This document shows, piece after piece, positions 37,853-45,803 of a stretch of 61,460 nucleotides of DNA (its first letter is position 1; each line of letters begins with the position of its first letter). The notes under the pieces are model-generated. The model was not told the DNA's origin, searched no databases, and saw only the letters and a list, made by a program, of their open reading frames with translations. The DNA is from Thermodesulfovibrio yellowstonii (lineage in GTDB: Bacteria > Nitrospirota > Thermodesulfovibrionia > Thermodesulfovibrionales > Dissulfurispiraceae). Position numbers and translations under genes: made by a program. Location of the stretch: the NCBI GenBank assembly GCA_020724365.1, contig DYHD01000004.1, positions 5,418-66,877 on the forward strand, in the 5' to 3' direction.

Positions 37853-37975
37853 TGCCAAAGAGGGGCACACACCCCTTAATCCCCTCTTGATAGAGGGGAA
37901 TATACCCCCTTTCCCCTTTTAATAGAGGGTAACACATACCTCCCTTTGGCAAAGGGAGGTTAGGAGGGATTTTAT
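37845..37975. repeat. Cluster of short C/G-rich palindromes
   Basis: Successive palindromes are visible: CCCCTCTTTG/CAAAGAGGGG, TCCCCTCT/AGAGGGGA and CTCCCTTT/AAAGGGAG. The unit GGAGGTTAGGAGGG is shared with the repeats inside hsdMS. The whole gap 37486-38424 has no intact gene. Besides this cluster it holds an inverted repeat, a miniature-element relic, a direct repeat and gene fragments, each listed separately. Confidence 0.7.
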
Positions 37976-37992
37976 ATAATTAATGTCTTCAT

Positions 37993-38012
37993 ACTTATGC
38001 CCCCATTAGTAA
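37993..38012. repeat. 20-bp direct repeat, right copy
   Basis: ACTTATGCCCCCATTAGTAA matches 30599-30618 at 19 of 20 positions in the same orientation. Confidence 0.6.
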
Positions 38013-38203
38013 ATAGTATCTGTGTATAAAGTCCGTATTTGTCATTGTTCGGCTTGACCGGACAATCCAGACGCCGTCTCCACAAAAATAAACCAGGGCA
38101 AGGGTGAGGGGTATTTTATAGTTTATAAACAGACCCTATTTACCCGCTCAATCCGAGAAAGAGCCGTTTATTATTATCTCATACTTCATCATTGACTGTC
38201 TTA

Positions 38204-38311
38204 CTAAGAATTATCGTCAGCATTTGCAAAGGCGCAGATAGCCTTGAGATATTCATCCCGCCAGTTTGATTTGAACTCCATATTTTGCGATTCAGCCGAT
38301 TTTAAAGCCAT
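38204..38311 (-). pseudogene. 5' fragment of an AlbA_2 (Schlafen-type) ATP-binding protein gene
   Basis: From ATG at 38311 it encodes MALKSAESQNMEFKSNW, then RDEYLKAICAFANAD, and stops at 38204. This is the conserved start of AlbA_2-domain regulators and helicase-like proteins, cut off before the glycine motif. Shorter copies of the same start occur at about 38757-38786, 48975-49070 and 49690-49760. Confidence 0.75.
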
Positions 38312-38328
38312 GTTTCATTTCCCTTTTC

Positions 38329-38415
38329 TCAAAAAACCTCTTTGCCTTCGAGATGTTTCAAAACAACCGTTTTGACTTTTTTTGCTAAATCAATAGCCTC
38401 ATGCGCGTCTTCACA
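38329..38415 (-). pseudogene. 3' remnant of a HEPN-domain toxin
   Basis: The frame reads CEDAHEAIDLAKKVKTVVL, then KHLEGKEVF and a stop. It resembles the end of HEPN proteins that pair with MNT nucleotidyltransferases, and the MNT gene lies directly upstream on the same strand. The 5' part of the HEPN gene is gone. Confidence 0.55.
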
Positions 38416-38424
38416 ACTTACATC

Positions 38425-38748
38425 TTAGCGTCTTTCATAGAGCACCTTCCCTTTGTGCGCTGCCGGATAAATAATAGTGCCTATAATGTCTTTAAAACGT
38501 TCAAATTCCTCCGGTGTCTTTACAATTATATCCTTTGGAATACCTATCCCTTTAAGCGCCTTTCTCAGACTCACCGCTCTTTTGTGCGGTTTTTCTTCAG
38601 TATTCATAATTACCATCAAATCTATGTCACTATCAGCAGTAGGCTGACCATAAGCATATGAGCCGAAAAGGATTATCTTTTCAGGATTGAAATTTTCAAT
38701 AATTCTCCTGACAGCTTCCTTCAAATAAACTTCCATATCCATCTGCAT
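38425..38748 (-). CDS. MNT-domain nucleotidyltransferase (MntA-type antitoxin)
   Basis: A 107-residue minimal nucleotidyltransferase with the signature ILFGSYAYGQPTADSDIDLM, so G-S and the two catalytic aspartates are intact. In HEPN/MNT modules this enzyme AMPylates and silences the HEPN ribonuclease. Here the HEPN gene downstream is only a remnant, leaving an orphan antitoxin. AAGGAGGAT precedes the start. Confidence 0.88.
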   Translation of the reverse strand: MQMDMEVYLKEAVRRIIENFNPEKIILFGSYAYGQPTADSDIDLMVIMNTEEKPHKRAVSLRKALKGIGIPKDIIVKTPEEFERFKDIIGTIIYPAAHKGKVLYERR

Positions 38749-38756
38749 CCTCCTTT

Positions 38757-38786
38757 ATTTTGCAATTCAAGCGATTTAAAAGTCAT
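38757..38786 (-). repeat. Very short AlbA_2 start tag
   Basis: From ATG at 38786 it encodes MTFKSLELQN, matching the start of the other AlbA_2 fragments, and then breaks off exactly at the ribosome-binding site of the MNT gene. The sequence upstream (about 38790-38870) also resembles that around 49760-49850. Confidence 0.55.
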
Positions 38787-38870
38787 ATTTCCTTTCCCTT
38801 TTCTCATTGGCCGCTTTGCCCTTTTTCTCCTGCTGTTGTCATCTTTCTCGTCCTGTAAATCCTCCTTGCC

Positions 38871-39638
38871 TCATGCTGCAAGTTTATCAATATATTTATC
38901 ACGTTTGCTCCATGCTATTGGTTCTATTTCATAGGCATTCAAGGCATGCACTGTATCAGGCGAAATCTCCTTGTCCTGATCGTTCAGCACGGCTATGGCA
39001 ACAGCATTTTCCGACCTTACTTTTCTGGCATCATCCCATGAAAAAATCATAGCTGAGACATTGTTTTTTGTCGGATTGTTGATAGTTCTTAATACTCTTT
39101 CAGGCTCTTTCTTTGAAGGTGGAATTACAAAATCAAAATGATGATTGAAACCGCTCTTGCCGATAAAATTAATATCCTTTGTAAACCTAATATCATGTAG
39201 CAATAGGAATTTTTCTACATCCTCCTTGAAAAAGCTTGAAACTTTTGGAGGGGCTAAAACAAAAAGGTCATTTATCGCAAGCATCGCTTGCAAGAGATTA
39301 TGTTTTTTTTGTGCAAAATTGTCAGGCCGGGCTTCCACCTCAAGGCTGTCTCCTCTAAGATTTACTCCAAATCCATTCAAAATAGCCTTGAGTTCATTCT
39401 TCCTGCGTTCGGTATTGAATTCCATCCCGCTCATCTCTAAATCACGGATTGTATAGCTGTCATCTGTCAACAGCAGACCGGATGGAGTAGCTTTAACATA
39501 TATCTGCAAATAGTCGTTATGCCTATCAACAAATGGGGTAGTAAGCTCACAGACATCGCCGATTGCCCTTGGCTTAATTTTTTCCTTAAGCCAAGTTGCA
39601 TATAGATTAACAAGCTGATAACAATCCAATGCGCTCAT
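38871..39638 (-). CDS. DUF1828/DUF1829 domain protein
   Basis: A 255-residue protein. The N-terminal half (VCELTTPFVDRHNDYLQIYV, LLTDDSYTIRDLEMSG) matches DUF1828. The second half (FTKDINFIGKSGFNHHFDFVI) matches DUF1829. Both are poorly characterised and occur in defence or mobile regions, some with a presumed nuclease-like fold. It overlaps the upstream small gene by 4 nt, so the two form a coupled pair. The module type is not known to me. Confidence 0.75.
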   Translation of the reverse strand: MSALDCYQLVNLYATWLKEKIKPRAIGDVCELTTPFVDRHNDYLQIYVKATPSGLLLTDDSYTIRDLEMSGMEFNTERRKNELKAILNGFGVNLRGDSLEVEARPDNFAQKKHNLLQAMLAINDLFVLAPPKVSSFFKEDVEKFLLLHDIRFTKDINFIGKSGFNHHFDFVIPPSKKEPERVLRTINNPTKNNVSAMIFSWDDARKVRSENAVAIAVLNDQDKEISPDTVHALNAYEIEPIAWSKRDKYIDKLAA

Positions 39639-40111
39639 ATAAATAAACTCCTTTCTATATTCGGCATTTCCTGAACATTACAATACCGTAAAAATCTTTC
39701 CATAACGACATAAAGGTCAGCATCAGGATTTATTAAGTCGTCTGGTGCCGGAATAGCCCACTTATCAGCAAAACCCTCAACATAAATATGCAGGTGAGGG
39801 CATGGGATTTCAATCCCGTTATATGGGGCAAGAAAATTCAGAGGAACCATATCAACCGCCGGATTGGGATGAGGCGAACCGCCAACATCAAGTCGTCTCA
39901 AAATTTCAACCTGTCTTGCACGCTTCTGATAAGTGCATTTAGAAACTTCAATACTACCTCTTGTAATATTGAACAAGAAAACTTCCCTGCCGTCCAATGA
40001 TACAAACTCTGCAAGCAATTTTTCTCCAGAATGAGGGAAAATCATGCCATTGCTTGACTTAGGCTTCTTAGACATTGCAAATAAAGCGTCTGCTTCAGAT
40101 TGAGTTAGCAT
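39635..40111 (-). CDS. Conserved hypothetical protein (DUF6978-like) paired with DUF1828/1829
   Basis: A 158-residue protein beginning MLTQSEADALFAMSKKPKSS. It has no membrane segment or obvious catalytic motif; HLHIYVEGFADKWAIP is the most distinctive stretch. Its stop overlaps the DUF1828 start, suggesting a two-gene module such as a toxin-antitoxin or restriction-like pair. A truncated duplicate of its first codons lies at 40809-40966. Confidence 0.65.
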   Translation of the reverse strand: MLTQSEADALFAMSKKPKSSNGMIFPHSGEKLLAEFVSLDGREVFLFNITRGSIEVSKCTYQKRARQVEILRRLDVGGSPHPNPAVDMVPLNFLAPYNGIEIPCPHLHIYVEGFADKWAIPAPDDLINPDADLYVVMERFLRYCNVQEMPNIERSLFI

Positions 40112-40131
40112 CTATTTTTCCCTTTTCTTCT

Positions 40132-40518
40132 TTACCAAATAGTCGAGACAATGCCAGAAAGGGAAATTGCCTCATCCTTTGTGATCAATGCCGCATCATA
40201 ATGCAAGGCTGTTGCAGCTATAAGTCTATCGTGCATCTCCAGATCAGCTTCAATTTTATCAGCAATTCTCAATATCTCCGCATTCAAGGAAGCAACTTCA
40301 AAGTTTCCGCTATCTTCAATTCGCTTGAGAGTCTCTTGAAATGAAAGAGTAATTTTGCCCTTTTTTGCTATGAACATTATCTCAGCCAGAACAACGGCAG
40401 GAACAATCACAGTTCCTTCGCTCTCAGATGAATGAAAAGCTTTGAGTGCATTACTGCTCAGCCTGTTATCGTCTGTAAAATACCAGACAAGCGAATGAGT
40501 ATCGGTGACATAATCCAT
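40132..40518 (-). CDS. PIN-domain ribonuclease toxin (VapC-like)
   Basis: A 128-residue PIN protein. The catalytic acidic residues can be placed at D6 (YVTDTHSLVW), E46 (LAEI), D97 (MHDRLIAATAL) and D115 (TKDEAI). It cuts RNA in type II toxin-antitoxin systems. Its ATG overlaps the antitoxin stop by one nucleotide (TAATG), so the pair is translationally coupled. Confidence 0.9.
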   Translation of the reverse strand: MDYVTDTHSLVWYFTDDNRLSSNALKAFHSSESEGTVIVPAVVLAEIMFIAKKGKITLSFQETLKRIEDSGNFEVASLNAEILRIADKIEADLEMHDRLIAATALHYDAALITKDEAISLSGIVSTIW

Positions 40519-40754
40519 TATATCCCCCTATTTTTTTCGTAAGGGAAGAGCGATTTCTTGGCCTCGGCAAACATAGAATCGTCAATCAGGCTGCCTTTCC
40601 ATATCCCTTTCAAGGAAACCTTTTTGCCTGTCTTTTTTGCGCCCGATGTTATCTCGACTGCCAGCAGATGGATAATCTTATACATATTCGCCAATTTGTC
40701 TTCAGGGATTTTTTCTATCTCTTGCAATATCTTTTCTTTATAACTCGTCTGCAT
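40518..40754 (-). CDS. Antitoxin of the PIN toxin (VapB-like role)
   Basis: A 78-residue protein starting MQTSYKEKILQEIEKIPEDK, with AAGGAGGTTGAT before the ATG. A helical N-terminal part is followed by a charged tail (LKGIWKGSLIDDSMFAEAK). The DxMFxEAKxxLF tail resembles the toxin-binding end of small antitoxins next to PIN genes. An upstream ATG at 40814 lacks a ribosome-binding site. Confidence 0.78.
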   Translation of the reverse strand: MQTSYKEKILQEIEKIPEDKLANMYKIIHLLAVEITSGAKKTGKKVSLKGIWKGSLIDDSMFAEAKKSLFPYEKNRGI

Positions 40755-40808
40755 ATCAACCTCCTTATTTATTATCCCATAATTTTTGATTGAATGCTTT
40801 ATTGTAAA

Positions 40809-40966
40809 CCTCAATGCTGCCTCTTGTTATATTGGGAAAGAAATCTTCTCTGCCGTCAAATGATACAAACTCTGCAAGCAATAGCATGAGTGAAAATCAT
40901 GCTATTGCTTGACTTAGGCTTCTTAGACATTGCAAATAAAGCGTCTGCTTCAGATTGAGTGAGCAT
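40809..40966 (-). pseudogene. Truncated duplicate of the DUF6978-like gene
   Basis: From 40966 it encodes MLTQSEADALFAMSKKPKSS like the intact gene at 40111. The copies then share the following VSLDGRE and INITRGSIEV-type segments, but frame changes break the reading. It lies just after the OLD-family gene. A duplication with the intervening PIN module is the simplest account. Confidence 0.75.
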
Positions 40967-40990
40967 AATTAATCCCTCTCATCATAATTT

Positions 40991-42718
40991 TTAAAATAGC
41001 CCTGCCTCATCTTTTGTATTACTTTCATGGATCTTTTTAGCATGCTGCGAATCTTGCTCATTATTAAAAAACTGCTTAATCGCTTCTATAAAAGCAGGAA
41101 CATATCCTGGATAAAAATCACAAACCTTTTTTGCAATATATCTCGCAACCTGCCCTTTTTGTGTATCCTTTAATGGTTTTATGGTTTTTAGAGCCTCGTT
41201 CCTAAACTCATCATACTTACATTCAATACTATTCTCATTACAATATTTTTCCAGATCCTTTTTTATTGCGGTTTCAAAATCATTTTCCAAGACAATCAAA
41301 AGTTGTTCATAAATTCCTTTTCTATTTGTTTTTATCTCTTTATAAATAACACAATCGGTGAGGAAGTCGGTATTATCGCAGTTAAAGCATGAAGCAAGAT
41401 TTTCATTTGATTTCTTTTTTTCTGGAGAGTTGTCGTTATCAAAAACTATCAAAAGTGGCAAACCGAAACTCTTAAATAGTCTCCAATATTTTGGTATTTG
41501 ATTCTTTCCGCCGACACCGATAATTGATATGCCGCTGTAATCGCATCTGACGCCAGCTTTTTCTAAATGGGTAGGAATTGCCATTTCCTCAGTTTCACCT
41601 TCTACTAAAATCAGGAATTTAGAGAAGAATGCTTCGTTAAGGCGATAATTAGATGTGGTTGAATAAAATTCAGATATGTTTCCAGCAGAAGTCCTGTCTT
41701 TTGGGACACTAGTGTTTTGGCAAAAATCAACTAAGTCTTCTTTTTTTACAATCTTCACTTTCGTTCCCTGACTACTACATTTTGATACTAATCCGATTTG
41801 ATAAAATTCTTCCGTATTAATAAACGATGCCGAATGTGTTGTAATTATTATTTGGATATTTGAGTCTTTAACTATTTCTTTGAAAACAGAATATAGGTGT
41901 CTTCTGGCTTGAGGATGAAGATAAATTTCAGGTTCTTCTATAGCTAAAATACCCTGTGCTTCTTTCTTGAAATTTTTTGCATAGCTCCTTATTAATGCAA
42001 ACAATATCAGATTTTTATTCCCGTCCCCCAACTCTTCAATGGCAATATCATAGTTATCATTTATAGATGTATCATTGGCCAGAATATTAATGCTCTTAAA
42101 ATAGTTCAGTGGCGTGAATGCTTTAAAATCAATTTTGAGCTTGTAGGGAGAGTCTGACTGGAGCTCTTCAAAAAATCTAATAAAATCCTCTTTAAACTCC
42201 TTAAATTCATTTAAGCTATCAAATATTTCAATGATTTTATTAAACTGATTTTCTATCTCGGTTTTCTTGCATGAGGCTTTTTCATTAAAGCTCTTGGCAA
42301 TCTTGCCCATCAATTCCCATCTATTGAATTGCAGATTTTTTTCAATAGACCTATTAGCAGGGAGATAAGTGCAGGGGAAATCTTCTTTGACATTACCTTT
42401 TGAACTATAAATCTTATTGCCATACTCATCATAATATTCAGGCCACGCCTCATTACTATTAAATAAAACCTTTCTGCCAGTATCAAACCTGATTTCAATT
42501 TTAATGGTATTGCTACGGTCTTTCATGTAAAAATCATTTAATTCCGCATTTTCACCCTTAAACCATTGGTCGCCCAGAATATTATTAATCGCTCTCAGAA
42601 TGTTAGATTTGCCTGCATTGTTAGTGCCAACAAGGGTTAATATGCCGCTTTTTGGAAATTCAAGTTCTAAATCCTTTATCGACCTGAAATTTTCTATATG
42701 CATTTGTGATATTTTCAT
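40991..42718 (-). CDS. OLD-family ATPase with TOPRIM nuclease domain
   Basis: A 575-residue protein. The ABC-type ATPase part has Walker A GTNNAGKSN (31-39), Walker B LAIEEPEIYLHP (about 256) and the switch histidine in TTHSAS. The TOPRIM nuclease motifs follow: LVEGETEE (about 369) and FDNDNS (about 429). OLD proteins are DNA nucleases in phage exclusion and in Gabija or PARIS-type defence. It starts 3 nt after the stop of the second HsdM-HsdS fusion, so it looks like a third subunit of that operon. No UvrD-like GajB partner is present. Confidence 0.9.
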   Translation of the reverse strand: MKISQMHIENFRSIKDLELEFPKSGILTLVGTNNAGKSNILRAINNILGDQWFKGENAELNDFYMKDRSNTIKIEIRFDTGRKVLFNSNEAWPEYYDEYGNKIYSSKGNVKEDFPCTYLPANRSIEKNLQFNRWELMGKIAKSFNEKASCKKTEIENQFNKIIEIFDSLNEFKEFKEDFIRFFEELQSDSPYKLKIDFKAFTPLNYFKSINILANDTSINDNYDIAIEELGDGNKNLILFALIRSYAKNFKKEAQGILAIEEPEIYLHPQARRHLYSVFKEIVKDSNIQIIITTHSASFINTEEFYQIGLVSKCSSQGTKVKIVKKEDLVDFCQNTSVPKDRTSAGNISEFYSTTSNYRLNEAFFSKFLILVEGETEEMAIPTHLEKAGVRCDYSGISIIGVGGKNQIPKYWRLFKSFGLPLLIVFDNDNSPEKKKSNENLASCFNCDNTDFLTDCVIYKEIKTNRKGIYEQLLIVLENDFETAIKKDLEKYCNENSIECKYDEFRNEALKTIKPLKDTQKGQVARYIAKKVCDFYPGYVPAFIEAIKQFFNNEQDSQHAKKIHESNTKDEAGLF

Positions 42719-42720
42719 GT

Positions 42721-45700
42721 TTACTCTTCTCCCCACACTTCCGCAATAATTTTTTCAATCCGCCTTTCAGCCTCTTGATGTAAAAGCCGCACGCCTTCTA
42801 ATGCTTCCATTTCCTTATCTAGTTTGGCAGCGATTTCTTGTTGAACGGACAGAAGGGGGAGGGGATATGGAAAGTCCATTAAAAATTTTTCCGGAACTCG
42901 TTTATGCCCAGATGCACCAGTCATATATTTTGCTGCCTCTTCTCTGAAATATTTAGTCCGTAAAAAATAATAAATATATTTCGGTATTGCCTTGCCTGCT
43001 TTGGTTCTAAAAACATGCAGTTCTGTAGTGCCAAACCCAATACCATTTGATAAGTTTCTTGCAATAGCGATCTTGCCGTTTTCCATGCACGGTGTTATTT
43101 TGGCAAACAGCACATCATTTTCAGCAAAAAAAGTATATCCTTTTTTCACATCTTTTAAGGGTTTTTCTGTAATTATTTTGATAGAGCCAGAAAACTCATC
43201 AATTGCCTCCATTGGCACAAAGCTGACTAAAAAGTCATCATTTAATCCTAAGTAGTTTCTTGGCGGATTAAGTTCAGCAAACACGCTTATATGAACCTTT
43301 GAGAAATGTTCAAAAGTATCAAATGGGATCTCCCAACTCTCCTCAATCCTCTTTGCAGCCTCTATTATCGCCTTCTGCTTTTCTATTTTTGCAACGATTT
43401 CTCTTTGGGTTTCTAAAGAGGGTAGCGGAATTCTTATATTTAGAAAATCATTAGGACGAATTGCTGCATAGCTTGTAGCTCCTCTAACATAAGCACTAAC
43501 CTGTTCTTCAATATTTTTGTTCGTTAAAACAAGGCTTAAGTATTCTGGCAACAATTCATTTTGATTGATGGAATAGACATAATAATGCGAACTAACAATA
43601 GCTCCATCGCATTCAGAGGGGATTACCCCGTAACCACCATTTTTAGCATCAATCTCAGCGACAAGCAGTTGATTTGCCTTGACGACTTGCTGTTTCTTTG
43701 TCTTTATATCTCTGCCGAAAATTGATTCTCTGAAAACACTGCCTTGTCCATGTAATTTGCAGGTAATAAGCTTATACTCTTTATCATCTTCAATTTCAAT
43801 AAAGCCGTTTTGTAAGGTTATAAATCTGCCGAGTTCTACTTTTGGGTATTGATGTCCGCTTTTTAAGATAGTATTAAGAGCACTTAACTTCTCATTGCCT
43901 TGCAAAGTTCCTTCCGGCAGTTTATGTAAAAACTCCCTTGCAATGTCTATTTCAAGGGCATTTCGGGGGTCAAAGGAAGAAAGGGTTTTAAGGGCGTTGT
44001 TGGGTGAAGGATTGTTGGTTAATTGTTTGTAGCGTTCATCAAGAGAAATTTCCCCCTCACCCTGACCCTCTCCCGCAAGGGGAGAGGGAATGGAGGGAAA
44101 GGTCTTTCCCGCAGGAACAGAAGGTATATTAAACACTTCCTGCCATTTCTTTATCTGCTCATCTGTTAAACCGCTCCGATAGTTTTGCAGGTTAAAATGA
44201 TATGTATGCGCCTTCTCAATCTCTTTGGCTATAGTGTTTTGCACCTGAGTTTCCAAAAGTTCATCGTATTGTGAAAGCTTTTCGTCAAATAGTTCTTTGC
44301 TGATTTTCTTTTTCTTTAAATCATGTTTTATCTTTTCAATAAACTTCTCACGCTTTGGCTTATCCTTTAAAACAAGCTTTTCTCTTGCATCTTTGCGTAT
44401 CCGTTCTTTTACTCTTGGATCAAGGGTTTCAATCCAATGGCGCTGGATACAGAAGCTGTGGCGTGTATCCTCTGGTTTTGTGCCTTGCTTTACAGATTTC
44501 CATATCTCTAAAAGTTCCGGTATCTGGCTTCCCTCAATAGGCTGGCGGTTTGTGCCCATGCTAAAGCCGTCATTTTCAATCTTATAATACCAAATGAAAT
44601 CTGTTGGCGTTCCTTTTTCAAAATAAAGGATTGATGTTTTTGGTCCCTGACCGTTTTTACTTACAAAAACCCCTTGCGGCAGACTTATTATTGCCTTTAG
44701 ATTTGCCTCCTGCAAAAGCATCTGTCTTAATCTGCATGCGCTGTTTTGCCCCCATGTCAAAAACCCTTCTGATACAACAACGGCGCATCTTCCGCCCTTT
44801 TTGAGCAATTCAAACATGAGCTTTACGAAAAGTATGGTAGTCTCTTTTTCTCTTGAATATTCCTCCCATACATTTGGATATGCAGGCTGGTCGCATTCAG
44901 CGCCAAAAGGCGGATTGGCTATTACTACCGAGCAGCTCTCTTTATGGATTGGAGGGTCGTATAGCTTTAAAGAATCGCCTTGCTCTATATTATGAGGGTT
45001 CAGCCCCCTGATATACATATTGACGGCAGCCATTTTGCGTATCCTTCCCAAGTATTCAACGCCTGAAAGACCGCTCCTGTAGAAATGCTCTATTATGTCA
45101 TCAGACGGCCACTCATCAGAATTTTCCGCCTTTGCAATTATGTAATCATAAGCGTCAAATAAAAAGCCCCCTGTGCCGCAGGCTGGGTCATGGATTACAT
45201 CTGTAAAATCAGGGTCAACCATCGCAACCATCATCTTGCGAATATGCTCGGGTGTTCGGTAAAGTCCGATGTCTTTCGTTCCTCCTGTCTCTGAAAGGGC
45301 AGACTCTATGGCGTCACCAAGCAAGTCTGTCTTTAATACAACCTGCTCATCAAGCTCTGAAACAAGACTGATAACCTCACTCATCAAGCCGCCTTTTACA
45401 TTATTGGTAAAACTTGAGTTAGCAAAAACCTCTTCGGTAAGGACAAGGTGATCCTGAAGCTTTATCGGCAGGTTGCCTTTAATGATTTTTCTTGCATGTG
45501 TGAGAATATTGGCATAAAAAGGGAATATATTCTTATTCAATTCCGCTAATGCTTGCTCTCCAGTCAAGCCGTTTAGATATGAGAATAAGAGGCGATAATC
45601 CTCTCCCTCAAAAAGCCTGCGGAGCGGCTTAAATGCTTCATCCTGTTTGAGCTTTACCTCAAATATTCTCAGGAGCAAAAGCTCAATAATATATTCAACC

Positions 45701-45798
45701 CTCTCAATAGGCGTGCCTGCCGGTCGCAGCTTATTATGCAGAGCCTTCAAGATTTTGTTGGTGCCGTTGTCGTGATAGTGGACTGTGCTTCTTGCCAT
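42721..45798 (-). CDS. Type I restriction HsdM-HsdS fusion (second system)
   Basis: A 1,025-residue fusion of methyltransferase and specificity subunits. The SAM motif DPACGTGGF lies near 203 and the catalytic NPPF near 293. A long helical linker is followed by an in-frame palindromic repeat (about 566-583, SIPSPLAGEGQGEGE). Two target-recognition domains come after it, ending in IPLPSLETQREIVAKIE and PLPLLSVQQEIAAKLD. No DUF559 insertion is present, unlike the first system. It lies 5 nt after hsdR and is followed directly by the OLD gene. Confidence 0.92.
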   Translation of the reverse strand: MARSTVHYHDNGTNKILKALHNKLRPAGTPIERVEYIIELLLLRIFEVKLKQDEAFKPLRRLFEGEDYRLLFSYLNGLTGEQALAELNKNIFPFYANILTHARKIIKGNLPIKLQDHLVLTEEVFANSSFTNNVKGGLMSEVISLVSELDEQVVLKTDLLGDAIESALSETGGTKDIGLYRTPEHIRKMMVAMVDPDFTDVIHDPACGTGGFLFDAYDYIIAKAENSDEWPSDDIIEHFYRSGLSGVEYLGRIRKMAAVNMYIRGLNPHNIEQGDSLKLYDPPIHKESCSVVIANPPFGAECDQPAYPNVWEEYSREKETTILFVKLMFELLKKGGRCAVVVSEGFLTWGQNSACRLRQMLLQEANLKAIISLPQGVFVSKNGQGPKTSILYFEKGTPTDFIWYYKIENDGFSMGTNRQPIEGSQIPELLEIWKSVKQGTKPEDTRHSFCIQRHWIETLDPRVKERIRKDAREKLVLKDKPKREKFIEKIKHDLKKKKISKELFDEKLSQYDELLETQVQNTIAKEIEKAHTYHFNLQNYRSGLTDEQIKKWQEVFNIPSVPAGKTFPSIPSPLAGEGQGEGEISLDERYKQLTNNPSPNNALKTLSSFDPRNALEIDIAREFLHKLPEGTLQGNEKLSALNTILKSGHQYPKVELGRFITLQNGFIEIEDDKEYKLITCKLHGQGSVFRESIFGRDIKTKKQQVVKANQLLVAEIDAKNGGYGVIPSECDGAIVSSHYYVYSINQNELLPEYLSLVLTNKNIEEQVSAYVRGATSYAAIRPNDFLNIRIPLPSLETQREIVAKIEKQKAIIEAAKRIEESWEIPFDTFEHFSKVHISVFAELNPPRNYLGLNDDFLVSFVPMEAIDEFSGSIKIITEKPLKDVKKGYTFFAENDVLFAKITPCMENGKIAIARNLSNGIGFGTTELHVFRTKAGKAIPKYIYYFLRTKYFREEAAKYMTGASGHKRVPEKFLMDFPYPLPLLSVQQEIAAKLDKEMEALEGVRLLHQEAERRIEKIIAEVWGEE
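44052..44102. repeat. In-frame palindromic repeat at the HsdM/HsdS junction (second system)
   Basis: CCCTCACCCTGACCCTCTCC and GGGGAGAGGG arms form a palindrome encoding PSPLAGEGQGEGE on the gene strand. The same C-rich type is seen in non-coding DNA at 18020, 55600 and 56690. Confidence 0.8.
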
Positions 45799-45803
45799 TC
45801 TTT

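Noticed and set aside
40991..42718. A Gabija system (GajA)
   Set aside because: The ATPase-TOPRIM architecture fits, but there is no UvrD-like GajB helicase beside it and the gene is coupled to a type I restriction operon instead.
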